Source: an uncultured Oscillospiraceae bacterium
GTDB taxonomy: Bacteria; Bacillota; Clostridia; Oscillospirales; Acutalibacteraceae
Assembly (NCBI GenBank): GCA_900541565.1
Contig: UQKB01000021.1
Coordinates: forward strand, 1-31,892
Reading direction: 5' to 3'
DNA length: 31,892 bases
Shown: positions 24,065-31,751 of the stretch, piece by piece
How positions within the stretch are numbered: the stretch's first letter is position 1
How the letters are laid out: each line of letters starts with the position of its first letter
Position numbers and translations under genes: made by a program
Notes under the pieces: model-generated
What the model saw: the letters and a program-made list of their open reading frames with translations, nothing else
What the model was told of the DNA's origin: nothing
The model's database searches: none

Positions 24065-27016
24065 TCAGCAGTTCCACCTGTACGGCATGTTGTACTTATT
24101 GGAAGACCCATCCCTGACATAATCATTATAAAAGAATACCTCCAACTCGTCAATACGCCTGTAAAGCAGTCCCCATACGCATTGACCACCGGCATGATGC
24201 CATTGAATCAGCTCGGCGATCAGGTCATCCTTATCGACCTTATTGAGATTGCGCACACCCGTAAAGGCAAAGGTCAGGTATTGGCTGGCACAATACCCCT
24301 GCGTCCCGTCGGACAGTTTCACCTTATACCACTGGCTGTTTGTTTTTTCCACCACGGTTACTTTTGTATTATAGGGCATCGCCAGAATAGAGGAATAGCC
24401 TGTTCCGGGGCCGGTTCGCAGCCACAGCCCGTCGGAGGAATTGACATATGCCACAGTTGCGCTGGTCGTAGAGGACGTTTCATAGCAATCAAGCAAAATT
24501 CCCTTTACGTAAGAATCGCTAAGCACGCCGGCACCCAGATTATAGACCAGCATAACCAGCGCATCAAACTGCTGTTGGTTAAATTTAATGTTATTGGTCT
24601 GCATAAAATTATTGACTGCAGCCGTATAGGAACCGCTGTTCATCGTCTGTACCAGATAGGCATACGCTTCGTCCCTGGACAGATTGTTATAAAACTGCTC
24701 ACCTGGTGTGATAACCTTACCGTAGCCCAGTGTGGGGGCATTGGTAACCAGCGGATCATCTGTAACGGAACTTAAAAATCCCTCGTAATCAGAATTAAGC
24801 TCCAATATTTCATCGCTTGCGCGGCGTTCATCAAAAGATACCGTAGACGGAGAAGCGACATTGGATACAAAAACAGACGTTTTTCCGTCGTTACAGGTGC
24901 TCCATGCGCCATTTTTGCTGGAAAAGGCCGTTACGGTAAAGCTGCCTGAAAACTTAAAGGTTATCGAGCCTTTCCAGATATAATGCCCTTTGCTGTCAAG
25001 CGATTTGCTTGTGGCAGACACCGTGTATTGTTTTCCGTTTGCTGTAAATTCAAACTTGACGGCATCCCTGTCTGTGTCTGTAATCGCAATAAAGCTGACT
25101 TTGTCGTTGAGCGTTGCCGAATTGGGCGAGGTATATGCAAACCGGACAGGCGCCGCCTGCGTAACGGTTACGGCACAGGTTCTTACCTTACCGGAGGCCT
25201 TTGCCGTAATGATCGCCACGCCTTCTTTTTTTGCCAGAAGATAGCCCTGAGAGGAAATTGTTGCCACAGAGGAATCGCTTGTTGTCCACGTGGTCCCGGA
25301 CGTATAGCTTTTTAAATAAAACGATTTACTTACCGGTACACTAGCCGTGGTATTGGACAAGTTGACATAACCGCTGGGCGCGGCAGTCACGCGAATTGTA
25401 ATTGTCTTTTTCACCGCTCCGGCGGAATCCTTTACTGTAATTACCGCACTGCCCGCGCTTTTCCCTGTAACAACGCCTTTGGAGCTGACAGTTGCCACAG
25501 AGGTATTGCTGCTTGTATAGGTGACCGCCTTTCCCGCAGGCGTTGTCGTTGCCTTGATATAGGCATGGTTGTTTATGTAAATAGAGGTCGCCGTTGCCGA
25601 AAGCGTAATGTTGCTTACCTCCGTATTACTTTTTACCGTTACCTTGCAGGTAGCATATTTGCCACTGCCGTCCTGCGCCGTGCATGTAATGGTTGCCGTA
25701 CCCGGCGCTACTGCCGTGAGCTTGCCTGCGGAGGACACCGTCGCCACCTTTGTATTGCTGGATTTCCATGTGACAGATTTATCTGTTGCATCAGACGGCA
25801 ATACGGTTGCGGTAAACGAGCCACTCCTTCCTACCGGCCAGGAGATCGCGTTGGTATTCAGTGTAACGGAGGTCACTTTGACGACCGGTTTTGTCACCGT
25901 AACCTCGCAGGTGGCATATTTGCCGCTGCCATCTTGGGCTGTGCAGGTAATGGTCGCCGTACCCGGTGCAACCGCCGTGAGCTTGCCTGCGGAGGACACC
26001 GTCGCTACCTTTGTATCGCTGGATTTCCATGTGACAGCCTTGTTGGTTGCGTTAGTCGGCAGTACGGTTGCGGTAAACGAACCGGATCTGCCCACGGGCC
26101 ATTTAATGGCGTTTGTATTGAGCGTAACCTTGGAAACCGGAATTTTCACTTCCGTAACGGTAACGGTACATTTTGCCGTTTTTCCGCTTCCTTTATGCGT
26201 TGCCGTTATGACAGCCGTGCCCGCGGCTACCGCCTGCACCTTTCCGGCAGCAGTAACAGCCGCCACGGAGGAATTGGAACTTTTCCACGTAACGGCGGTC
26301 TGTGCGCCGGAAACGCTGGACATAAACGCGGTAAGCATGTTTGCATCGCCCTTTTCAAGCGTCATAGCGCTTTGCGAAAGGTAAAGTGAACTGCCGCTGC
26401 TGTTTGCCTGTTCAAACCAGTCTGGCGCCTCTGTGTTAGAATACGACGGATTGCTTTCAGAAACTGAGGAGGAATTCTCCGTCTTTGGCAGTGTAATAGA
26501 GACCGCCAGAAACTCCCTGGTAAGCCATCCTGTTTTGCTGTCGGACGTTTTTACCTTGACCCATGATTCGTTGCTGTTGTCCAAAACCGTTACGGTTACG
26601 CCATCGTTTATAACACCCTGTGTGCTGTAGGAAGTTCCGGGCCCTGTGCGCAGGTTCAGGTAATCGGTCGTTTCGGCCGTGATCTTTACGCCGCTTGCAG
26701 TATTGACCTGCAAATAGTCCACGCTGCACCATCCTGTCTTTCCGGAAGGCTCTTTTACACGGATCCAGCCGTTGCTGCTGGATGACAAAAGTGTTACAGT
26801 CTTCCCCTGATCCATGGTCATAATGGTAGAATAAGAAAACCCCGCACCGGAACGCAGACGCAACGCATCGGTTGTCACTGCGGTATAAGATGCAGCGGAA
26901 GCTGTAATTATACCCACCGTAAATACAGAAAGTAAAATAGAAAATGCACAAAGCACCGCGACCGTTTTTCTGCAAAAGGGTCGCAACGTTCGTCCATTTT
27001 TCATTAAATTGCGCAT
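24065..27016 (-). CDS. Secreted SH3/Big_2 protein with a GH24 lysozyme-like domain
   Basis: A 983-residue exported protein. A signal peptide spans 1-42 (basic start, hydrophobic 20-40, ASAAS). Two bacterial SH3 domains follow at ~43-104 and 110-172. Ig-like Big_2 repeats span ~210-620, with VTWKSSNSSVAAVT-type signatures. Two adjacent repeats are near copies. A linker domain spans 622-720. A GH24 muramidase-like region starts at ~733, with Glu745 (EGF), Asp753/754 and Thr762 in TLGYG as the E-D-T catalytic candidates, then FDALVMLVYNLG. A third SH3 domain (853-916) is followed by the expected GH24 C-terminus W939..AGG..GL..RR..E. The SH3 therefore seems inserted in the lysozyme. The likely role is peptidoglycan cleavage or remodelling. 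The ATG at 27016 follows GGAG by 9 bases. Confidence 0.92.
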   Translation of the reverse strand: MRNLMKNGRTLRPFCRKTVAVLCAFSILLSVFTVGIITASAASYTAVTTDALRLRSGAGFSYSTIMTMDQGKTVTLLSSSSNGWIRVKEPSGKTGWCSVDYLQVNTASGVKITAETTDYLNLRTGPGTSYSTQGVINDGVTVTVLDNSNESWVKVKTSDSKTGWLTREFLAVSITLPKTENSSSVSESNPSYSNTEAPDWFEQANSSGSSLYLSQSAMTLEKGDANMLTAFMSSVSGAQTAVTWKSSNSSVAAVTAAGKVQAVAAGTAVITATHKGSGKTAKCTVTVTEVKIPVSKVTLNTNAIKWPVGRSGSFTATVLPTNATNKAVTWKSSDTKVATVSSAGKLTAVAPGTATITCTAQDGSGKYATCEVTVTKPVVKVTSVTLNTNAISWPVGRSGSFTATVLPSDATDKSVTWKSSNTKVATVSSAGKLTAVAPGTATITCTAQDGSGKYATCKVTVKSNTEVSNITLSATATSIYINNHAYIKATTTPAGKAVTYTSSNTSVATVSSKGVVTGKSAGSAVITVKDSAGAVKKTITIRVTAAPSGYVNLSNTTASVPVSKSFYLKSYTSGTTWTTSDSSVATISSQGYLLAKKEGVAIITAKASGKVRTCAVTVTQAAPVRFAYTSPNSATLNDKVSFIAITDTDRDAVKFEFTANGKQYTVSATSKSLDSKGHYIWKGSITFKFSGSFTVTAFSSKNGAWSTCNDGKTSVFVSNVASPSTVSFDERRASDEILELNSDYEGFLSSVTDDPLVTNAPTLGYGKVITPGEQFYNNLSRDEAYAYLVQTMNSGSYTAAVNNFMQTNNIKFNQQQFDALVMLVYNLGAGVLSDSYVKGILLDCYETSSTTSATVAYVNSSDGLWLRTGPGTGYSSILAMPYNTKVTVVEKTNSQWYKVKLSDGTQGYCASQYLTFAFTGVRNLNKVDKDDLIAELIQWHHAGGQCVWGLLYRRIDELEVFFYNDYVRDGSSNKYNMPYRWNC
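25628..26128 (-). repeat. Tandem near-identical Big_2 repeat units
   Basis: Residues 297-374 and 384-461 of the lysozyme-type protein differ at 7 of 78 positions, with an 87-residue (261-base) period. The other Big_2 units of the same protein are far less alike. This indicates a recent internal duplication or gene conversion. Confidence 0.85.
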
Positions 27017-27080
27017 ATTATCCAGCTCCTATCGCCATGCTTGTCTTTTGCTTTTGTATAAAAAAATGATTCCGACTTTT

Positions 27081-27109
27081 ATTATACTCTTCGCCCGAAA
27101 AAATGACAA
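27081..27109 (-). promoter_or_regulatory. Strong sigma-A-like promoter of the lysozyme-type gene
   Basis: On the minus strand, TTGTCA (27109-27104), a 17-base spacer, then a perfect TATAAT (27086-27081). It lies ~65 bases before the ATG at 27016. Vegetative rather than sporulation-specific expression is suggested. Confidence 0.8.
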
Positions 27110-27372
27110 GTTTTTTATTATACTATTTGTAATTTAAGCACAATTGCCTATAAATGTGTATCAGATTATTACATAAGTTACAAAACTGATACCTTTATCT
27201 TTTACCTTTTTCAAATCTTTTTTCATATACAGAAAATACACCTCCCTAAAACGATTCATTTTTTGCAAAATGGCAGCACAAGAGTGCAAACGCTTTGTGC
27301 CAAATAAGAAATTGCAGCAACAGAAAGGTGCAAATCAGCATTTTCTACCCGCAGCAAAACGCCCGCATATAA
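27110..27372. other. AT-rich intergenic region, no gene seen
   Basis: This is part of a 408-base gap between the small membrane protein and the lysozyme-type gene. It holds a second TATAAT-like box near 27120 without a good -35. It also holds an imperfect stem with a 3-base bulge (TGGCAGCACAA 27271-27281 with TTGTGCCA 27295-27302). No convincing coding region was found. Confidence 0.5.
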
Positions 27373-27411
27373 AAAAGCAAGGGTACGTTAAAAAGACGCA
27401 CCCTTGCTTTT
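27373..27411 (-). terminator. Intrinsic terminator after the small membrane protein gene
   Basis: AAAAGCAAGGGT (27373-27384) and ACCCTTGCTTTT (27400-27411) form a perfect 12-bp stem. T runs flank both sides. It directly follows the stop at 27425 of the minus-strand gene. Confidence 0.85.
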
Positions 27412-27424
27412 ATGTTATAGTCTG

Positions 27425-27970
27425 CTAATGCACATTTTTAAACAGCTTTTTACGCCACACCTGGATATACACCGTAATCAGACGCGTTGCGGCAATATCG
27501 TAAACAATAAAAAAGAAATTGCCAAACAGCAAAAATACAAGCGGCAGATAAACACCGCCAAGCGTAAATGCCTCCCTTGGAATAGAAAGCAGATAGAGCC
27601 CCACATAAAACGCCGCGACCATACACAGATTGAAAACACCCCATTTAACAGCACGCTGCCCCCATCTTGTAGGAATTGTTTCTATTTTGGCCTTTAAAAT
27701 GGGATAAAAACCGAAAAAAAGCATATAATACAAGGCCGCTTCCTTGTCGCCTGCAAAAAAGACAGACGCCAATGCAACCGCCGCAAATACCGCCCAGGCC
27801 CAGCCCGCGCCAAGCTCAATAACAACGGCCGCAAGCAAAAAGCCCGCAAGCGCGGGGCAGGCATATGTTCCAATGGGGATAAAACCCGTTATCAGCATAA
27901 TCACAAGGCTGGCCGCCGCAATAATGCCGCCAAAGGCAATTTTATAGCTGCTCGTAACACCGTTTTTCAT
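27425..27970 (-). CDS. Predicted multi-pass membrane protein, function unknown
   Basis: A 181-residue protein with about five hydrophobic helices and a short basic C-terminal tail (QVWRKKLFKNVH). The segment LITGFIPIGTYACPALAGF and the motif GDKEAALYYMLFFGFYPILK look like those of a clostridial membrane family that superficially resembles S components of ECF transporters. I do not recognise it well enough to assign a substrate. The ATG at 27970 is one codon after an in-frame GTG. It follows the dnaJ-like gene after a terminator hairpin and precedes its own terminator. Confidence 0.8.
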   Translation of the reverse strand: MKNGVTSSYKIAFGGIIAAASLVIMLITGFIPIGTYACPALAGFLLAAVVIELGAGWAWAVFAAVALASVFFAGDKEAALYYMLFFGFYPILKAKIETIPTRWGQRAVKWGVFNLCMVAAFYVGLYLLSIPREAFTLGGVYLPLVFLLFGNFFFIVYDIAATRLITVYIQVWRKKLFKNVH

Positions 27971-28002
27971 CACGTACCCGTTCCCTTCCGCTGTTTAAAA
28001 GT

Positions 28003-28030
28003 AAAAAAGGAACGCAAAAAGCGCTCCCTT
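28003..28030 (-). terminator. Terminator after the DnaJ-like gene
   Basis: GGAACGC (28009-28015), AAAAA loop, GCGCTCC (28021-28027), with one wobble pair in the RNA. On the minus strand it is followed by TTTTTTAC. It lies ~25 bases after the DnaJ-like stop. Confidence 0.7.
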
Positions 28031-28052
28031 ACGCACCGGCATGCCACAGCCG

Positions 28053-28679
28053 TCAACAGCATGGGATCAGATCGCCGCCCATACACTCGCAGCAGCAGTC
28101 GGCACAGCACAGACCTGAGCACAAATCGCAGGTGGAACAGCCGCCGCCCGCAGCGGGCGATGTGTTGTAGCCGCCGTACTGGCCGTTTCTTCTGCTTTGC
28201 ACATAATTGAGCGCCTGCCGGTATTCCATATTGCCAGGGTCCATCGCACAGGCCCGCTGCATATGGTTGAAGGCTTCTTCTCCCCAGCCCTTCTTTAGCA
28301 GCACTGTTCCCTTTAAAAAATACCATTCGGCATCGCGCGCAGAGGACGGCACGCCGTCTAGAATCTGCTCTGCATCTGCAAGCCTGCCGTTTTTAATAAG
28401 CATACGGACATCGGTATATTTTGAGCTGGACGTATAGCCCGCGCTATACCCTGCATAGCCTGCATTTCCACCCGGCTGCGTATTCCCGTTCTTGCGCGCC
28501 TCCATAATGGTGTCGTAGGCTTCGTTGATTTCCTTCATCTTTTCAGAAGCGACGTCCGAAAGCGGACTTTCTGCGTAATTGTCCGGATGGTATTTTTTTG
28601 CAAGATTTCTGTATGCGGTTTTGATTTCATCGTCGGTTGCATCTCTGGAAACACCCAGCGTCTGATACGGATCCTGCAT
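28053..28679 (-). CDS. J-domain protein with TPR-like region and cysteine-rich tail
   Basis: A 208-residue protein. The J domain is at residues 1-65, with HPD at 31-33, the signature needed to stimulate an Hsp70 ATPase. A Gly/Tyr-rich linker follows ([15 protein letters not shown]). A tetratricopeptide-like helical region comes next (~90-165, with [25 protein letters not shown]). The last 28 residues hold eleven cysteines in pairs and triplets. The zinc domains of classical DnaJ are absent, so it is not the housekeeping DnaJ. The cysteine tail could bind metal or Fe-S. It lies 43 bases after the DUF5685 gene, and this pair is probably an operon. Confidence 0.9.
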   Translation of the reverse strand: MQDPYQTLGVSRDATDDEIKTAYRNLAKKYHPDNYAESPLSDVASEKMKEINEAYDTIMEARKNGNTQPGGNAGYAGYSAGYTSSSKYTDVRMLIKNGRLADAEQILDGVPSSARDAEWYFLKGTVLLKKGWGEEAFNHMQRACAMDPGNMEYRQALNYVQSRRNGQYGGYNTSPAAGGGCSTCDLCSGLCCADCCCECMGGDLIPCC

Positions 28680-28722
28680 AGAATTCTCTTATCCCCTTTA
28701 ATATCCCTTTGTTATTTTTTCC

Positions 28723-29619
28723 TTACGCCTGCTCTTTATCCGCTTTTGGCGTAAGCCCTCTTTTTTCAAACAGCACCTTGCGCTGCATTTGTGGAATTCC
28801 CTTTTCCACAATATTTTCCAGTATTTCCCGAAACACCGAAAATTCCATTAAATAAAAAGCGGAAAGCAGCATGCTGACGTTTAAATTGAGCGCTTCATTA
28901 CAATACAGGCTGACCTTATACGGCGCAACCTGCAAATCTTTCCCAGCAATATAGCGCACAAACGGGTTAAACCCACCGTGCTTCTGGTCCTTTTCCATGT
29001 CGTCTGCCGCGTCTATCAGGTACACCCATTTTCCAAGATAATACCCAAACTGCCCATACACCCTTGCCTGCGTCTGGTCCTTTGCCAGACGCTCCATGAG
29101 CTTTTGCAGCATGACCGCCGTGGGGTGCGCCGCGCGGTCCACTGAGCAGGCCGGGTCTTTTTCCGCCTGCAGCTGGGCTGTAAACATTTCAGACACAATT
29201 TTGTCCATATTCGCATAGCTTGCAAGCGCCTTTTTGCGCCAATGCGCGGCAAACGGCTTGAGCAGTTTTTTGAACAGCGCCTTTATTTTTGTACTGTCGC
29301 TGATATCGTCAAGCAGTTTGTAATAAAATGTAAAGACAGCCAACGCGGCGGCGTCTTTAAGGGCATCCTGCCCGCCGGCGCAATAGCTGCATTTTTTTGT
29401 GGGGTTAAATGGGCAGCGCCCTTTTTGAAACTGTGGGCACTGGCCGGAAAGGCTCATCTGCACCATAGCATAAAACGTACAGTCGTAGCTTAAAATCAGC
29501 CGGGAAAGCACGCCGTAATCTTTGCCAAGCCGCCTGCAAAGGCTACAGTATACACCCCTGTACGCTTCAAATTCTTTTATGCGCAGGTCGGGCTTGTCGG
29601 GCATAATATATCCAAACAA
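28723..29619 (-). CDS. DUF5685-family protein with cysteine cluster and DDxxD motif
   Basis: A 298-residue mainly helical protein. The start MFGYIMPDKPDLRIKEFEAYR and the YCSLC motif fit the clostridial DUF5685 family, whose function is unknown. Cysteines 25, 28, 61, 69, 77 and 80 form a possible metal site. Residues 104-108 read DDISD and residues 203-211 read DAADDMEKD. These paired acidic motifs recall class I isoprenoid synthase folds, but this is inference. The start is a UUG at 29619, 9 bases after AGGTGA. There is no signal peptide. It is upstream of and likely cotranscribed with the J-domain gene, so the two may act together. Confidence 0.85.
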   Translation of the reverse strand: MFGYIMPDKPDLRIKEFEAYRGVYCSLCRRLGKDYGVLSRLILSYDCTFYAMVQMSLSGQCPQFQKGRCPFNPTKKCSYCAGGQDALKDAAALAVFTFYYKLLDDISDSTKIKALFKKLLKPFAAHWRKKALASYANMDKIVSEMFTAQLQAEKDPACSVDRAAHPTAVMLQKLMERLAKDQTQARVYGQFGYYLGKWVYLIDAADDMEKDQKHGGFNPFVRYIAGKDLQVAPYKVSLYCNEALNLNVSMLLSAFYLMEFSVFREILENIVEKGIPQMQRKVLFEKRGLTPKADKEQA

Positions 29620-29715
29620 GGGCGGCAGTCACCTACCTATTATTTTCTTCCTATTATTCTACATTATTTTTGGCCGATTAAAATTAACTAATTGTAAATT
29701 TTAGAAGATTTTTTC

Positions 29716-29744
29716 TTGTAATATGCCCCTTAAAAAACTATAAT
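29716..29744 (+). promoter_or_regulatory. Sigma-A-like promoter of the HAD phosphatase gene
   Basis: TTGTAA (29716-29721), a 17-base spacer and a perfect TATAAT (29739-29744). The leader before the ATG at 29774 would be ~22 bases. Confidence 0.78.
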
Positions 29745-29773
29745 GTAACAGGAATACATCTGTGGGGTGCGTT

Positions 29774-30331
29774 ATGAACGTATATGATTTTGACAAAACC
29801 ATTTACAAGGGCGACAGTACCGCCGATTTTTACTTTTTCTGCCTTTTGCGCCACCGTCGTGTATGGCGGTACGTACCAAACGCCGTTTGGGGGGCGGTAC
29901 GCCATTATGTGCTGCACAGCTGCTCAAAAACGCAGTTTAAAGAGCAGATGTACACCTTTTTGCGCGCGGCAGATTATCAAACGGACGTCCCGGCCTTTTG
30001 GGACAGACATGTCCATAAGGTTCAAAGCTGGTATAAAACACAGCAGCGCCCAGACGACGTGGTGATCTCTGCTTCGCCGCGCTTTTTGCTGGAGCCTGTG
30101 TGCGCACAGCTTGGGATCCGTTTTTTGATCGCCTCTGAGGTTGACGGAAAAACCGGCGTTTACACAGGGGAAAACTGCCACGGAAGCGAAAAGGTGCGCC
30201 GCTTTCATACAGTTTTCCCAAACGGAAAAATCGACCGGTTTTATTCAGACTCGCAAAGCGACCGGCCGCTAGCGCTTTTAGCACAGCAAAGCTTTCTGGT
30301 CCGCCGTGGAAAAATCACTCCCTGGCAATAG
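29774..30331 (+). CDS. HAD-IB family phosphatase (SerB-like)
   Basis: A 185-residue haloacid-dehalogenase phosphatase. Motif I is DFDKT at 5-9 (nucleophile Asp5, general acid Asp7), followed by the GDS metal-proximal turn. A helical cap with many Trp/Tyr/Arg residues follows. Motif II is SASP. A lysine for motif III precedes SDSQSDRPL (motif IV). The layout is that of subclass IB, which includes phosphoserine and phospholipid-precursor phosphatases. The substrate is unknown. The ATG at 29774 follows GGGG by 6 bases. The in-frame GTG at 29762 is less likely. It is followed after 113 bases by an alkaline phosphatase, on the same strand. Confidence 0.9.
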   Translation: MNVYDFDKTIYKGDSTADFYFFCLLRHRRVWRYVPNAVWGAVRHYVLHSCSKTQFKEQMYTFLRAADYQTDVPAFWDRHVHKVQSWYKTQQRPDDVVISASPRFLLEPVCAQLGIRFLIASEVDGKTGVYTGENCHGSEKVRRFHTVFPNGKIDRFYSDSQSDRPLALLAQQSFLVRRGKITPWQ

Positions 30332-30351
30332 CACCCTGCCGGAGCGCTGCG

Positions 30352-30404
30352 TTTGCCCCCCCGGTACAAAACGGCAAAAAATAAAAGCCCTGTACCCCGG
30401 CAAA
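30352..30404. other. Imperfect hairpin between the HAD and alkaline phosphatase genes
   Basis: TTTGCC and GGTAC on the left arm (30352-30367) pair with GTACC and GGCAAA on the right arm (30392-30404), with a C-rich internal bulge. No T run follows. It could be a processing or attenuation structure. Function unproven. Confidence 0.5.
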
Positions 30405-30444
30405 CCAGCTGAGATGTAATAAAACAAAGATGGAGGAGAACATT

Positions 30445-31662
30445 ATGAAGAAAACACTGACCCTTTTGCTGACAGCTGTTATGCTTGCCTGTGCTGTTTT
30501 TGGTACATACGGCTGCACAGGCACCGACGCGCCCACTTCCACCACACAGGCGACTGCTGCACCCACAGAAGCCCCCACGGAAAACCCGGACGATATAAAA
30601 GAGCAAAACATCAGCTACGCAAAATATACGCAGTATAAGCTGGAAACAGACGTGCCTGTAAAAAATATTATTATTATGGTCGGCGACGGCATGGGCTTAA
30701 ACCATGTAAAGGCCGCGGAAATCCAAAAGGGCGACAAGCTTGCAATGGCTTGTATGCCGTACACCGCACAGGTAACGACCGATTCGCTGACGGGCACAAC
30801 CGACAGCGCCGCCGCAGCGACCGCCCTTGCCTGTGGGGTTAAAACCTATAACAAATACATAGGCATGGACAAGGATGACAATCCTGTGGAAAACATTATG
30901 GAGGTCGCAGAAGGCTTTGGCATGAAGCGCGGGATTGCCGTAACACAGCATGTTGCACACGCCACGCCCGCCGGCTTTACCGCGCATGTAAGCAACCGCG
31001 ATGCATATATGAAGATTTTGTCTGAGCAGCTAAAGGCGGAAATCGACGTGATGCTCGGCGGCGGCCAGCAGTTTTATAAAAAAGGCGTAAAAAATCTGCT
31101 TGCGGAGCACGACTACCAGTATGTGGATTCCGCTTCCAAGCTCGACACGCTCACACCGGACAAAAAGGCGCTGGGCCTGTTCCGCTATGAAAACATCCTT
31201 GCAGGCTATAAGCCCGCGCTTGCAGACATGGCAGACACGGCGATCCGCCTTTTGGAAAACGACAACGGCTTTGTTTTGCTGGTGGAGGGCTCCGACATCG
31301 ACACGCGTTCGCACAAGTCTGACATGGAGGCAATGCTGCGTGAAATGATCATCTTTGACAACGCGGTGGACACCGTTTTGCGTTACGCCTCTGAAAACCC
31401 CGGCACGCTTGTTATTGTAACGGCCGACCATGAAACGGGTGGTCTGACAATTCCGGATGGCGCTACGGCAGAAGACTTGACTTCGGAGCTGTTCACCTCC
31501 GACGGTGAGCACACCGGCGAAAACGTGGGCGTTTGGGCCGCGGGCGCGCAGGCAGACACACTGTTTGAAAACGGCGGCGTGATTGACAACACAGATATTG
31601 GAAAAATGATGAAGCGCGTGCTGACAGAAGCACACGAAGATGCAGCCGACCAGGCGGCATAA
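30445..31662 (+). CDS. Alkaline phosphatase, probable lipoprotein
   Basis: A 405-residue phosphomonoesterase of the PhoA family. An N-terminal signal (MKKTLTLLL) leads to Cys24 (TYGC), a weak lipobox, then a Pro/Thr spacer, so it is probably anchored outside the membrane. Key residues are in order: Asp81 (GDGMG), nucleophile Ser121 (TDSAAAATA), ATPAGFTAHV (His172, Thr174), Glu281/Asp286/His290, ADHETGG (Asp328, His329) and His356. The set needed for two zinc ions and magnesium is complete. Having His at the position of E. coli Asp153 is common in the wider family. The ATG at 30445 follows GGAGGAG by 6 bases. It ends in a strong terminator. Confidence 0.94.
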   Translation: MKKTLTLLLTAVMLACAVFGTYGCTGTDAPTSTTQATAAPTEAPTENPDDIKEQNISYAKYTQYKLETDVPVKNIIIMVGDGMGLNHVKAAEIQKGDKLAMACMPYTAQVTTDSLTGTTDSAAAATALACGVKTYNKYIGMDKDDNPVENIMEVAEGFGMKRGIAVTQHVAHATPAGFTAHVSNRDAYMKILSEQLKAEIDVMLGGGQQFYKKGVKNLLAEHDYQYVDSASKLDTLTPDKKALGLFRYENILAGYKPALADMADTAIRLLENDNGFVLLVEGSDIDTRSHKSDMEAMLREMIIFDNAVDTVLRYASENPGTLVIVTADHETGGLTIPDGATAEDLTSELFTSDGEHTGENVGVWAAGAQADTLFENGGVIDNTDIGKMMKRVLTEAHEDAADQAA

Positions 31663-31692
31663 CGTGCAAAGCCATATGCAGTGCTCCTATAC

Positions 31693-31732
31693 AAAAGGAT
31701 GGTATCCTTTTTTAGATACCATCCTTTTTTTA
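31693..31732 (+). terminator. Strong terminator after the alkaline phosphatase gene
   Basis: AAAAGGATGGTATC (31693-31706) pairs perfectly with GATACCATCCTTTT (31715-31728), followed by a T run. This is a 14-bp stem with an 8-base loop. Confidence 0.92.
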
Positions 31733-31751
31733 TTAGTGCTTTAGCAAGGGG

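Noticed and set aside
25565..26389. Plus-strand frames of ~260-270 codons opposite the Big_2 repeats
   Set aside because: They are repetitive only because the coding strand repeats. No start signals. Shadow of the lysozyme-type gene.
27161..27259. Small minus-strand ORF of 32 codons with a GGGAGG inside it
   Set aside because: No SD before its ATG, and the GGGAGG lies 14 bases before the internal ATG. Composition is AT-rich intergenic, with no recognisable product.
27271..27302. Bulged stem in the 408-base gap as a riboswitch or small RNA
   Set aside because: Only an 8-bp stem with a bulge. It lacks conserved cyclic-di-GMP or other riboswitch core motifs and a terminator on either strand.
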